Positions 8,533-16,900 of a stretch of 64,000 nt of DNA are shown piece by piece. The notes under the pieces were generated by a model that saw nothing but the letters and a program-made list of their open reading frames with translations, made no database searches and had not been told where the DNA came from. The translations under genes and the position numbers were made by a program. How positions within the stretch are numbered: the first letter of the stretch is position 1; each line of letters starts with the position of its first letter. The DNA lies in assembly GCA_963760435.1 (NCBI GenBank), contig CAVXDE010000042.1:1-64000 (forward strand). The letters are read 5' to 3'. This DNA comes from JAFAXD01 sp963760435. GTDB lineage: Bacteria > Pseudomonadota > Alphaproteobacteria > Rhizobiales > Xanthobacteraceae.

Positions 8533-9503
8533 TGCAGGCTGGGGCCCTTCAGCAACCGGTTGCGGTCGGTTGAGGCAACGCGCGTCTCGAAGGTGCGTCC
8601 GTCGCGGTAGATCGTGAACGGCACCTCGACACCCGCGTTGCCGACCGACCAGATGCGCCGGAACAGGCCGCCGAGCGAATCGACCTTGGTGCCGGCGACG
8701 GCCACCACCATGTCGCCGACCCGCAAGTCGGCGCGCGCGGCCGGCCCGCTCTTGGCAAGTCCGGCAATCACCAGCTTGTCCTCGACCTCGGTGGCGTAAA
8801 GTCCGAGCCACGGGCGCGGCGGGCGATTGGCGCGGCCGATGGTGAGCAGGTCATTGAGGATCGGCTTGAGCAGGTCGACCGGCACGCTCATGTTGAGATG
8901 CGCCAGCACGCCCTGCCCTTGCGCCTGCTGCAGTTGCAGTGAGCCGATGCCGATCAGGTCCCCGTTCGGCCCGACCAGGGCGGTGCCGCCCCAGTTGGGA
9001 TGCGCCGGCGCGGTGAAGATCGCCTCGTCGAGCACGTATTCCCAATAACCGGCATACTCCTGCTTGCTGATGACCCGCGCCGCGAGCGAGTGCTTGCGCC
9101 CGCCGGCGCCCGCGACCACGACCGAATCACCGACCTTGACCGCGGCGGAGCTGCCGAGCGCCAGCGGCGGGATATCGAGCTTGGCGAGCGCCTGCACCAA
9201 GCCAAAGCCGGTCTCCTGGTCGTAGGCCAGGACCGTGCCTTGGACCGCGCGGCCATCGCTCAGCGTGAGCCAGATCGTCTCCGCTTCGGTGATCAGGTAT
9301 CCGATTGTCAGCACGACGTTATTGCGGATGAGGACGCCATTGCCGGCCCGCTCCGTGCCGAGGATCTCGGCCGTGAAGGCATCGGCCGGGACCACGGCAC
9401 TCAGCCCCACGGCCGCGCCCAGCGCGCGGTCGAGATCGAATGAATAGTCCTCGGGCTTTGGCTGCACCGAGCGCGGGAATTCCCAATTGCTCGCGGATGA
9501 CAT
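8529..9503 (-). CDS. HtrA/S1C-like protein with PDZ domain, catalytic triad apparently lost
   Basis: A 324-residue protein with a trypsin-like domain (about 20-225) and a C-terminal PDZ domain (VEDKLVIAGLAKSGPAARAD, LRVGDMVVAVAG). At the three catalytic positions of S1C proteases it has VLTIGYLI where VLTNxHVV is expected (no His), YDQETGFGLVQA where DxxxDLAVLK is expected (no Asp), and AHPNWGGTALVGP where PGNSGGPLV is expected (Trp instead of Ser). It is therefore probably a chaperone, scaffold or sensor rather than a protease. No obvious signal peptide, so location is unclear. Divergent from the MltB-like gene. Confidence 0.75.
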   Translation of the reverse strand: MSSASNWEFPRSVQPKPEDYSFDLDRALGAAVGLSAVVPADAFTAEILGTERAGNGVLIRNNVVLTIGYLITEAETIWLTLSDGRAVQGTVLAYDQETGFGLVQALAKLDIPPLALGSSAAVKVGDSVVVAGAGGRKHSLAARVISKQEYAGYWEYVLDEAIFTAPAHPNWGGTALVGPNGDLIGIGSLQLQQAQGQGVLAHLNMSVPVDLLKPILNDLLTIGRANRPPRPWLGLYATEVEDKLVIAGLAKSGPAARADLRVGDMVVAVAGTKVDSLGGLFRRIWSVGNAGVEVPFTIYRDGRTFETRVASTDRNRLLKGPSLH

Positions 9504-9573
9504 ATTCCATACCCGTCAACGAGAGAGTCGACCCTTAACCTCAAGATTACACCAGCCGGTGCGCGATACCCAA

Positions 9574-10836
9574 ATGCGCAACGCCGAAGTCCCCGAAGTT
9601 AAGACACCGGCCAATCGCCGGGCATTCCTGCTTGGCACGGTCGCCGCGACACTTGGGCTCGCCACTGGCCGGCCGGCGCTGGCGCAGAACGCGCGCATGC
9701 CGTTCGACCAATGGGTCAACGCCTTCCGTGCCAAGGCGGTCGCACGCGGGGTCTCCGAGGAAACCTATAACCGGGTCATGGGCGCGGTGAAGCCAGACAC
9801 GGGCGTTTACGCCCTCGTCGCCCGCCAAGACGAATTCGCCGAGCAGCTCTGGCAATATCTCAACCGCCGCGTCTCCGACTGGCGCATCACCACCGGCAAG
9901 GAGCGTGCCCGGCAATACGCGCCGCTGCTTGACCGCATCGATCAGGATTATGGGGTCGATCGCTACATCCTGCTGGCGCTGTGGGGCATCGAGTCCGGTT
10001 ACGGCGATGTCGTCGACAATCCGAAATACATGCGGCCGGTGATCCCGGCCTTGGCCGCACTCGCCTGGGGCGAGCCGCGCCGGCGCGCCTATTGGGAGCA
10101 GGAGCTCATCAACGCGCTGATCATCATCGACCGCGGCTGGAGCACCCCGCAGGAAATGATCGGCTCCTGGGCCGGCGCCATGGGCCACACCCAGTGGATG
10201 CCCGAGGTTTGGCTGCACATGGGCGTCGACTATGACCAGAACGGCCGCATCACGCCGTTCGGCGACCCGCAGGACGCGCTCGCCGGCACGGCCCGCTACC
10301 TGGTCGAGCGCGGCCAGTATCGGCGCGGCGAGACCTGGGGCTGCGAGGTGCGCGTCCCGGCCAGCCGCGAGCGTATGGCTGATCGCAAGACCTGGCGCAC
10401 CTACGCGCAGTGGCAGGACCTGGGCGTCGGGCGCCCGGACGGCACGGCCTTTCCGCGGCCGAGCGACCGCGTGCGCCTTGCGTTACCGGTGCGCGGCGGC
10501 CCCGGATTTCTGTTCGGTCAGAATTTTTCGGCGGTGATGAGCTACAACCCGGCGTTCAGCTATGCGCTCGCCATCGTCCATCTTGCCGACCGTATTCGCG
10601 GCGACGGCCCGTTCGTGCAGCCGTTCCCCGGTTCCGAACGTACGCCGACGATGGCGGAATTGCAGGAGCTGCAGCGCCGGCTGACCGCGCTCGGGTTCGA
10701 CACCGGCGGCAGCGATGGTCGCGTCGGCCGCGCCACCATGCAGGCCGTGCGCGACTATCAACTCAAGTTCGGTATCGAACCCGCCGACGGATATGCCGGC
10801 GTCGGGCTGCTCGCGAGGTTGCGCGCAGCCTCGTGA
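9574..10836 (+). CDS. Lytic murein transglycosylase, MltB/SLT_2 family with C-terminal peptidoglycan-binding domain
   Basis: Cleaves peptidoglycan glycan strands to 1,6-anhydro products in the periplasm. Starting at ATG 9574, the chain has a twin-arginine-like signal (NRRAFLLGTVAAT, cleavage after RPALA), the catalytic Glu at about residue 140 in LALWGIESGYGDVV, the MltB block GSWAGAMGHTQWMPEVW, and a C-terminal PG_binding_1 domain (LQRRLTALGFDTGGSDGRVG). Length 420 residues is normal. A longer in-frame start at 9487 overlaps the divergent gene. Export by Tat is inferred only from RR plus the hydrophobic segment. Confidence 0.88.
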   Translation: MRNAEVPEVKTPANRRAFLLGTVAATLGLATGRPALAQNARMPFDQWVNAFRAKAVARGVSEETYNRVMGAVKPDTGVYALVARQDEFAEQLWQYLNRRVSDWRITTGKERARQYAPLLDRIDQDYGVDRYILLALWGIESGYGDVVDNPKYMRPVIPALAALAWGEPRRRAYWEQELINALIIIDRGWSTPQEMIGSWAGAMGHTQWMPEVWLHMGVDYDQNGRITPFGDPQDALAGTARYLVERGQYRRGETWGCEVRVPASRERMADRKTWRTYAQWQDLGVGRPDGTAFPRPSDRVRLALPVRGGPGFLFGQNFSAVMSYNPAFSYALAIVHLADRIRGDGPFVQPFPGSERTPTMAELQELQRRLTALGFDTGGSDGRVGRATMQAVRDYQLKFGIEPADGYAGVGLLARLRAAS

Positions 10837-10886
10837 TCGGCTTGGATCAATCCGACAAACACACCACCTCTCAGGAACGCCCAGCA

Positions 10887-12713
10887 ATGACGACCTCACG
10901 ACGTGACGGCGCGACGGTGCGCAAGCCGCCAAGCTCTGACCCGACCGCCGCGCTCGAGCGGCCCGTCGTCGCCGGCGTCAACGCGCCGATGTTCGGCAGC
11001 GATGTCGCCGCCGATGCGCTGCGCGCGCTCGATATCCCGTACATCGCGCTCAATCCCGGGGCGAGCTTCCGCGGCCTGCACGACTCGCTCGTCAACTATC
11101 TGGGCAACGCGACGCCGCAGATGCTGCTCTGCCTGCACGAAGAGGCCGCGGTCGCCATCGCCCACGGCTACGCCAAGGTGACCGGCAAGGCGATGGCCGC
11201 AGCGGTGCATTCCAACGTCGGCCTGATGCACGCCACCATGGCGTTCTTCAATGCCTGGTGCGACCGTATGCCGGTGATCGTGCTCGGCGCCACCGGTCCG
11301 GTCGATGCCGCCAAGCGCCGGCCGTGGATCGATTGGATCCACACCGCCCGCGACCAGGGCGCGCTGGTGCGCAACTACACCAAGTGGGACGACCAGCCGG
11401 CCTCGCCCGCGTCGATCCGCGAGTTCATCCTGCGTGCCGGCTGGATCGCCAACACCACGCCGCAAGGTCCGGTCTACATCAATCTCGACGCGGAGCTGCA
11501 GGAAGCGAAGATCGCCGAGCCGCTGCCGCCGATCGACACCGCGCGCCTCATCCCGCAAGTCGCAACCGGCGCGCCGGCCGAGCTGATTCAGAAGGCCGTT
11601 GAGCTTCTCACGTCGGCCAAGCATCCGCTGATCCTCGCCGGCCGCGTCTCGCGCGATCTCGACGCCTGGAACCGGCGCGTCGCGCTCGCGGAAGCGCTTG
11701 GCGCCCGCGTCGCCTCGAGCCTGCATGTGGGCGCCGCATTCCCGACCGATCACCCGCTGCATCTCGCCCCACCAGCCTCGCACCACAGCCCGGACCTCGT
11801 CGCCGCCATGCGCGAAGCCGACGTGATCCTGAGCCTCGACTGGGTCGATCTCGGCGGTACGTTGAAATCGCTTGGCGGCCCGCCGTCGGGCACCGTGATT
11901 CAAGTGTCCATGGATCACCACGTGCACAACGGCTGGAGCATGGACTACATGGCCCTGCCCTATGCCGACTTGCTGATCGCGGCGGATACCAACGCGGTGG
12001 TCCAGGCGCTGCTCACGGCGCTCGGGCCGCGCCGTGCCAAGCCGGTCCCGGTGCGCGAGGCAAAATCCGAGGCGCCGCCCAGCGGCCCGCTGGCGCTCGC
12101 GCATCTCGCGACCGTGCTGCGCGACACCGTCGGCGAACGGCCGGTCTCGCTCACGCACCTGCCGATTTCCTGGAGCGGCAACTGGTGGCACTTTCGTCAT
12201 CCGCTCGACTATCTCGGCTCCGATGGCGGTGGCGGACTTGGCGGCGGCCCTGGCATGGCGGTTGGCGCCGCGCTCGCGCTCAAGGACAGTGGCCGGCTCC
12301 CGATCGCGATCTGTGGCGACGGTGATTTCCTGATGGGCGTGACCGCGATCTGGACCGCGGTGCACTACCGCATCCCGATGCTGTTCGTCGTCGCCAACAA
12401 CAGCTCGTTCTATAACGACGAGGTGCACCAGGAACGCGTCGCCCGCATGCGCAACCGCCCGATCGAGAACAAATGGATCGGCCAGCGCATCAGCGATCCC
12501 GATCCGGACATTGCCGGGCTCGCCCGCGCGCAGGGCGCGCGCGGCTTTGGCCCGGTGAAGGAGATCGCGGATCTGGCGAAGGTCTACGCCGAGGCGATCG
12601 CCGCAGTGGACGCAGGCGAAGTCGCGGTCATCGACGTGCATATCGAACCCGGCTATTCGCCCGGGGTCGCAGCGGCGATTGCGGCACAAAAGCCGGACCG
12701 CGGAAATTCATGA
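10887..12713 (+). CDS. Thiamine-diphosphate-dependent enzyme (acetolactate synthase/benzoylformate decarboxylase superfamily)
   Basis: A 608-residue three-domain ThDP enzyme. The cofactor-activating Glu lies in LHEEAAVAIAHGYAKVTGK (Glu85/86); the ThDP/Mg motif starts at GDGD (residues 477-480) and ends at NN (504-505). The family forms or breaks carbon-carbon bonds next to a carbonyl. The central domain (ILAGRVSRDLDAWNR) does not by itself identify substrate. Start ATG 10887 has GGAACGCC upstream. Its stop overlaps the start of an ABC ATPase gene, so it heads a transporter operon and probably processes what that transporter imports. Confidence 0.85.
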   Translation: MTTSRRDGATVRKPPSSDPTAALERPVVAGVNAPMFGSDVAADALRALDIPYIALNPGASFRGLHDSLVNYLGNATPQMLLCLHEEAAVAIAHGYAKVTGKAMAAAVHSNVGLMHATMAFFNAWCDRMPVIVLGATGPVDAAKRRPWIDWIHTARDQGALVRNYTKWDDQPASPASIREFILRAGWIANTTPQGPVYINLDAELQEAKIAEPLPPIDTARLIPQVATGAPAELIQKAVELLTSAKHPLILAGRVSRDLDAWNRRVALAEALGARVASSLHVGAAFPTDHPLHLAPPASHHSPDLVAAMREADVILSLDWVDLGGTLKSLGGPPSGTVIQVSMDHHVHNGWSMDYMALPYADLLIAADTNAVVQALLTALGPRRAKPVPVREAKSEAPPSGPLALAHLATVLRDTVGERPVSLTHLPISWSGNWWHFRHPLDYLGSDGGGGLGGGPGMAVGAALALKDSGRLPIAICGDGDFLMGVTAIWTAVHYRIPMLFVVANNSSFYNDEVHQERVARMRNRPIENKWIGQRISDPDPDIAGLARAQGARGFGPVKEIADLAKVYAEAIAAVDAGEVAVIDVHIEPGYSPGVAAAIAAQKPDRGNS

Positions 12714-13543
12714 ACGCGGTTGCTTCGGTCGGTGCACAGGGAAGCGACGGCATTCTGGTCGTCGACGATATCGTCAAGCGCTTCGAGACGCCGGAAGGGC
12801 CACTCACCGCCGTCGATCATGTCTCGCTCAGCGTGAAACCGGGCGAGTTCCTGGCGGTTATCGGACCATCCGGTTGCGGCAAGTCGACTTTGTTCAACAT
12901 TGTCGGCGGCCTGGTCGATAGCTACCAGGGAACCGTTACTGTCGCTGGCGACCGCGTGCGCGGGCCGCATCCCGCGATCGGCATGGTGTTCCAGGAAGAG
13001 TCGACCTTTCCCTGGCGCAGCGTAATCGAGAACGTCGCCTTCCCGCTCGAGATCACCGGCATGCGCAAGGCCGAACGGCTCGACCGCGCGCGCCACTTCA
13101 TCGCGCTGGTCGGCCTCGACGGATTCGAGCGGCGCTACCCGGCGGAGCTCTCCGGCGGCATGCGCCAGCGCGTCTCGATCGCGCGCACGCTCGCCTCCGA
13201 GCCGAAGATCCTGCTGATGGACGAGCCGTTCGCGGCGCTCGACGAGCAGACCCGGCTTCTGCTCGGCGACAAGGTGCTGCAGATCCAGCAGGAGCTGCAG
13301 CAGACGACGTTGCTGATCACGCACAACATCACAGAGGCCGTGCAACTCGCTGACCGCATCCTGGTGATGACCTATCGGCCCGGACGCGTGAAGCGGATGG
13401 TCGATATCGACCTGCCGCGGCCGCGCTCCTCCGAGATCGTGTCGAGCGAAGCGTTTGGCCATTACGTGGCGCAGATCTGGGGCGACCTGCGCGAAGAGGC
13501 GAGCCGCGGCATGCGCGACGAGGAAACGCGGCGGAAGGCATGA
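12710..13543 (+). CDS. ABC transporter ATP-binding protein, NitT/TauT (SsuB/TauB) family
   Basis: ATPase of an importer with the two permeases and the binding protein that follow. Walker A GPSGCGKST is at residues 52-60, the Q-loop in GMVFQEESTFPWRS, the signature LSGGMRQRVSIA, Walker B ILLMDEPFAALDE, and the switch His in LLITHNITEA. Length 277 residues. ATG overlaps the TGA of the ThDP enzyme (ATGA), indicating translational coupling. The family transports nitrate, sulfonates, taurine, pyrimidine precursors or aromatic acids; substrate not determinable here. Confidence 0.9.
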   Translation: MNAVASVGAQGSDGILVVDDIVKRFETPEGPLTAVDHVSLSVKPGEFLAVIGPSGCGKSTLFNIVGGLVDSYQGTVTVAGDRVRGPHPAIGMVFQEESTFPWRSVIENVAFPLEITGMRKAERLDRARHFIALVGLDGFERRYPAELSGGMRQRVSIARTLASEPKILLMDEPFAALDEQTRLLLGDKVLQIQQELQQTTLLITHNITEAVQLADRILVMTYRPGRVKRMVDIDLPRPRSSEIVSSEAFGHYVAQIWGDLREEASRGMRDEETRRKA

Positions 13544-13584
13544 GTTTGCTGATGTCGTGCTGCAACCACGCCACCCACTCGGCC

Positions 13585-13683
13585 GTCATTCCGGGGCCGG
13601 CCGCAGGCCGGAGCCCGGAATCCCTAACCACCGCCCGGGAGTATGGATTCCGGGCTCGCCGCTGTGCGGCGCCCCGGAATGAC
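13585..13683. repeat. REP-like nested palindrome, GTCATTCCGGGGC type
   Basis: Outer arms GTCATTCCGGGGC and GCCCCGGAATGAC are exact reverse complements about 75 bases apart, and an inner pair CCCGGAATCC / GGATTCCGGG nests between them. Elements of this kind are scattered in Bradyrhizobium-type genomes. It sits inside the ABC operon between ATPase and first permease genes and would form a long hairpin in the mRNA. Confidence 0.8.
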
Positions 13684-13715
13684 GCCGAAGCAAGTGGCTC
13701 GGCTCACGCAACGAC

Positions 13716-14492
13716 ATGAGCGCCGCCGTACAACATCGCATCATCGAGCGCTGGCTGCCGGCGCTGCTCGGCTTCGGCACGTTGATCGTATTCCTGGTCG
13801 CGGTGGAAGTGCTGATCCGTGTCGGCCTGATCAACCGCTACATCGTGCCGCTGCCGACGCAGATCGTGGAAGCGTTCGGGCGCGTCGTCGTCGATGAGGA
13901 TATCGCCGGGCGCTTTCGCCTCACCTTCATCGAGTCCTTCGCCGCGGGTGCGATGATCACCATCATTGGCGTTCTCGCCGGCATGCTGCTCTACCGGTTC
14001 CCGCTGTGGCGGCGCGCCACCGAAACGTGGGTCGCGGCGCTCGCCTCGGCCCCGACCGTGTTGATGTATCCGCTGTTCCTGGTGATCTTCGGCCGCAGCG
14101 CATGGACCATCATCATGATGGGCTTCGTCGCCGGCTTTCCGCCGGTCGTCCTCAAAACGATCGAGGGTCTCGTCACAACGCGCGCGGTGCTGGTCAATGT
14201 TGGGCGCAGTCTCAAACTGAGCGGCGTTCAGTTGTTTACAAAAATCCTATTCCCCGCCGCGCTGCCGACCATCTTCACCGGCGTGCGGCTGGGATTGATC
14301 TTCACCCTGATCAACGTGGTCGGGGTCGAGTTCCTGATCAACTTTGGCGGGCTCGGGCAGCTGATCAACGATCTTGCCGAACGATATGACCTGCCCGGCA
14401 CTTATGCGGCGATCTTTTTCGTGATCCTGGTCAGCATCGTGTTCTTCATCGCAATCGAAAAGGCCGAGCGATGGCTGAGACCGGCCGGCTGA
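13716..14492 (+). CDS. ABC transporter permease (SsuC/TauC family)
   Basis: A 258-residue inner-membrane protein with about six helices (LLGFGTLIVFLVAVEVLI, AGAMITIIGVLAGMLLY, TIIMMGFVAGFPPVVL) and the cytoplasmic EAA-type loop NVGRSLKLSGVQLFTKILFP that contacts the ATPase. The gene follows the palindromic repeat and overlaps the second permease by 22 bases. It probably forms a heterodimeric channel with that permease. Confidence 0.88.
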   Translation: MSAAVQHRIIERWLPALLGFGTLIVFLVAVEVLIRVGLINRYIVPLPTQIVEAFGRVVVDEDIAGRFRLTFIESFAAGAMITIIGVLAGMLLYRFPLWRRATETWVAALASAPTVLMYPLFLVIFGRSAWTIIMMGFVAGFPPVVLKTIEGLVTTRAVLVNVGRSLKLSGVQLFTKILFPAALPTIFTGVRLGLIFTLINVVGVEFLINFGGLGQLINDLAERYDLPGTYAAIFFVILVSIVFFIAIEKAERWLRPAG

Positions 14493-15271
14493 GGCTCGCA
14501 CCTTCATTCAACTTGCGCGCCGACCCGGTGCTGGGGCTGCGCGTCGCGATCATTGTTGCCGTGCTGGTGCTCTGGCAGGCGGTCGCCGCCTCGGGGCTGT
14601 TGTATCGCGATGTGGTGCCGTCGCTGTTTGCCATAGGTGGCGCGCTGGTGAAGCTGCTCACCACTCCGGAATACTACCGCAACCTCGGGGTTACAGCCGG
14701 AGAGGTCGGAATAGCCCTTGTGATCGGCGGGTTCTCCGGTCTCGTCGTTGGGCTCATCCTCGGTGGCAGCAGACTGCTCGCAAAGGCCTATGAACCTTAC
14801 CTTTATTACCTCGGGCCGACCCCCAAGATCATCTTCTTCCCGATCATGATCATGTGGTTCGGCGTCGGTCCCGGGTCCAAGGTCGCCATGGGTGCGATCT
14901 CGTGCTTCTTCCCGATCGCGTTGTCGGCGGCCGCCGGCATGCGCCAGATCGAGCCGATCCTGATCCGTGTCGGCAGGAGCTTCCGCGCCAACACCTGGCA
15001 GATGGTGACCAAGATCTATCTGCCGGCCATGCGCCACCCGATCATCAACGGCGTGCGGCTCGGGCTCGGCGTCGCGATCATTGGAACGCTCCTGGCCGAG
15101 ACCAAATTGTCCAACCAAGGCCTCGGCTTCCTGATCATCCAGGCCTACAGCCTGTTCGACATGCCGCGCATGTACGCGATGCTGATCGCGCTGTTCGTGA
15201 TCGCGATTGCGGCGAACGCCGTGGTGGGCTGGGTTGGCAACGTCGATCGCGTGAAGGCACGTACCTCATGA
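14471..15271 (+). CDS. ABC transporter permease (SsuC/TauC family)
   Basis: A 266-residue second permease of the importer: helices LRVAIIVAVLVLWQAVAASG, VGIALVIGGFSGLVVGLILG and ALIALFVIAIAANAVVGWVG, with the EAA-type loop VGRSFRANTWQMVTKIYLPA. Its start lies within the first permease gene, and its TGA overlaps the ATG of the binding-protein gene, both signs of a single operon. Two different permeases suggest a heterodimer. Confidence 0.88.
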   Translation: MAETGRLRLAPSFNLRADPVLGLRVAIIVAVLVLWQAVAASGLLYRDVVPSLFAIGGALVKLLTTPEYYRNLGVTAGEVGIALVIGGFSGLVVGLILGGSRLLAKAYEPYLYYLGPTPKIIFFPIMIMWFGVGPGSKVAMGAISCFFPIALSAAAGMRQIEPILIRVGRSFRANTWQMVTKIYLPAMRHPIINGVRLGLGVAIIGTLLAETKLSNQGLGFLIIQAYSLFDMPRMYAMLIALFVIAIAANAVVGWVGNVDRVKARTS

Positions 15272-16245
15272 TGTGCAGATTGCTGGTCGCCGTCGCGGTC
15301 CTCGCACTCGGCCTCGCCGCATCCGCGGCGGGCGCCGAAGACGCGCCCAAGCTCGACGTGGTCAAGCTCACCATCGGCCAGCGCGGCAACTGGGACACGG
15401 CCATCACCTACCTCGGCAGCAAGGCCGGGATCTTCAAGCGCTACGGGCTCGAGCTCGACATGACCTATACGTCGGGCAGCGGTGAGACCTTGCAGCCGGT
15501 GATCGCCGGCGCCGTCGACGCCGGCCTCGCGGTCGGCACCCTGGGCGCCATGTCGGCATTCGCCAAAGGCGCGCCAGTGCGCATCATTGCCGCCGAAGCA
15601 ACCGGCGCCGCCGATTACTGGTATTCACGCACCTCTTCCCCGATCCGCACCCTCAAGGACACCAACGGCCACACCATCGCGTATTCGACCCGTGGGTCGT
15701 CGACCGATTCAATCGTGCGCGCCTTCATCACCGAGTTCGGGCTCACGGCAAAACCCGTGGCGACCGGAAACCCCTCCGCCACCCTGGCGGCGGTGATGAG
15801 CGATCAGGTCGACGTCGGCTGGTCGTCGCCGCCCTACGGCCTGAAGGAGATGGAGGACGGCAAGATCCGCCTGGTCGCCAAGGCGACCGAAGCGGCGATC
15901 GTGCGCGACCAGACCATCCGGGTCATCGTCGCCAATGCCCAGGCGCTCGAGCAGCGCAAGGACGTGTTCCGCCGGTTCATGCAGGCCTACCGCGACTCCA
16001 TAGATTACATGTATGGCGACAGCCCGCAGGTGATCATCGACTACGCGGCCTTCGTCGGCGTCCCCAATTCCATGGCGCGGCGGGTGCGCGATGATTTCTT
16101 TCCCAAGTCGCTGATCAACCCCGACGAGATCAAGGGGCTGGACTCGCTTATGCACGAGGCGGTGGAGCTCAAGTTCATCACCGAGCCGCTGACCAAGGAG
16201 CAATTGGCGCAGCTGATCCAACTGCAGCCGCCGATGACGCACTGA
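15268..16245 (+). CDS. ABC transporter substrate-binding protein (NMT1/TauA-like)
   Basis: Periplasmic receptor of the importer, 325 residues. A signal peptide (LLVAVAVLALGLAASAAGAE) is followed by the family pattern: LTIGQRGNWDTAITYLGSKA, GIFKRYGLELD, a second-lobe segment GHTIAYSTRGSSTDSIVRAF and DVGWSSPPYGLKEM. Start is ATG 15268 or the adjacent ATG at 15271; the former overlaps the permease stop. NMT1-like receptors bind small anions or aromatic acids; the ligand is unknown. Confidence 0.88.
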   Translation: MMCRLLVAVAVLALGLAASAAGAEDAPKLDVVKLTIGQRGNWDTAITYLGSKAGIFKRYGLELDMTYTSGSGETLQPVIAGAVDAGLAVGTLGAMSAFAKGAPVRIIAAEATGAADYWYSRTSSPIRTLKDTNGHTIAYSTRGSSTDSIVRAFITEFGLTAKPVATGNPSATLAAVMSDQVDVGWSSPPYGLKEMEDGKIRLVAKATEAAIVRDQTIRVIVANAQALEQRKDVFRRFMQAYRDSIDYMYGDSPQVIIDYAAFVGVPNSMARRVRDDFFPKSLINPDEIKGLDSLMHEAVELKFITEPLTKEQLAQLIQLQPPMTH

Positions 16246-16426
16246 GCGCGACCGAACGCATAGATGAGTTTCGCGCATAGATGACGTCATTCGCATAGAT
16301 GACCTTTCTCCATAGATGACGCCCGCGCGCATAGATGACAGCGTTGCCACCGCCCGCCGCCACGGCGAGGGTTGTGGGACCTCGCATAGATGACGTTCCT
16401 CCCATAGATGCCATAGATGACGTGTC

Positions 16427-16483
16427 GTAGCCCGGATGCAGGGACGTCGCGCGCGCTTGCGCGCGGCGGCCCGAAATCCGGGG
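16427..16483. repeat. REP-like palindrome, GTAGCCCGGATG type (first copy)
   Basis: GTAGCCCGGATG is matched by CCGAAATCCGGGG about 40 bases on, with a GC-rich hairpin (GCGCGCGCTTGCGCGCG) between. A related copy lies at 16530-16563 and another at 18697-18731. Confidence 0.6.
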
Positions 16484-16529
16484 CGGACGTTCAACAAACC
16501 GATGCTGAGCGATTCCGGTCAAACATCCC

Positions 16530-16563
16530 GACCCGGGTTGCGCTTCGCTCCACCCGGGCTACG
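16530..16563. repeat. REP-like palindrome (second copy)
   Basis: ACCCGGGTTGCG and CGCTCCACCCGGGCTACG form a short imperfect inverted repeat around TTGCGCTTCGCTC, the same family as the element at 18697-18731. Confidence 0.65.
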
Positions 16564-16601
16564 GCGCATAGATGACCTTTATCTCCATAGATGACGTATG
16601 C

Positions 16602-16749
16602 GGCCATCCTTCGAGACGCATGCGTGCTGCGCACGCATGCTCCTCAGGATGAGGTCTGAGATTGTTGAAAGGAAGGAAGCTGCCGCAATTCCGACCCTCA
16701 TCCTGAGGAGCTCACGCGCGACAGCGCGTGAGCGTCTCGAAGGATGGCC
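16602..16749. repeat. Long inverted repeat, GGCCATCCTTCGAGACGC type
   Basis: Outer arms GGCCATCCTTCGAGACGC and GCGTCTCGAAGGATGGCC are exact reverse complements; inner arms GCTCCTCAGGATGAGG and CCTCATCCTGAGGAGC are too. Between these are shorter hairpins. About 148 bases, resembling dispersed palindromic elements of Hyphomicrobiales. Confidence 0.85.
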
Positions 16750-16900
16750 ATACATTCTGATTCAACTATCAAACAGCCCGACGCACATGCGTCCTTGGCG
16801 GCGCAACCGTGTGCCGAGCCACCGTTGCGCAACAAGTCCGGTTAGGTCTTTTGCTTATGACCCTGTCAACAAGTAATTCGGCTAAAATCAAACCGCCCGC

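Larger units (their letters stand above)
16259..16595. repeat. CATAGATGAC decamer array
   Basis: Ten copies of CATAGATGAC (two with changes at the end: GAG and GCC) begin at 16259, 16276, 16294, 16311, 16330, 16385, 16403, 16412, 16567 and 16586. Spacing is mostly 17-19 bases, with gaps of 55, 9 and 155, so it looks like a decayed roughly 18-base tandem repeat with a fixed core, interrupted by REP-like sequence. All copies are in the same orientation. The stretch 16246-16900 holds this array and palindromes and no convincing gene. Confidence 0.85.

Noticed and set aside
10410..10886. N-terminal extension of the ThDP enzyme from 10410
   Set aside because: It lies entirely within the MltB-type gene in another frame and is Arg-rich with no family match; ATG 10887 has a ribosome site and gives normal domain boundaries.
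14854..15267. N-terminal extension of the substrate-binding protein
   Set aside because: Overlaps the second permease gene; the signal peptide begins at 15268/15271.
16259..16595. CATAGATGAC array as a CRISPR
   Set aside because: Repeat unit is only ten bases and spacing about 18; no cas genes are nearby and linkers are too short for spacers.
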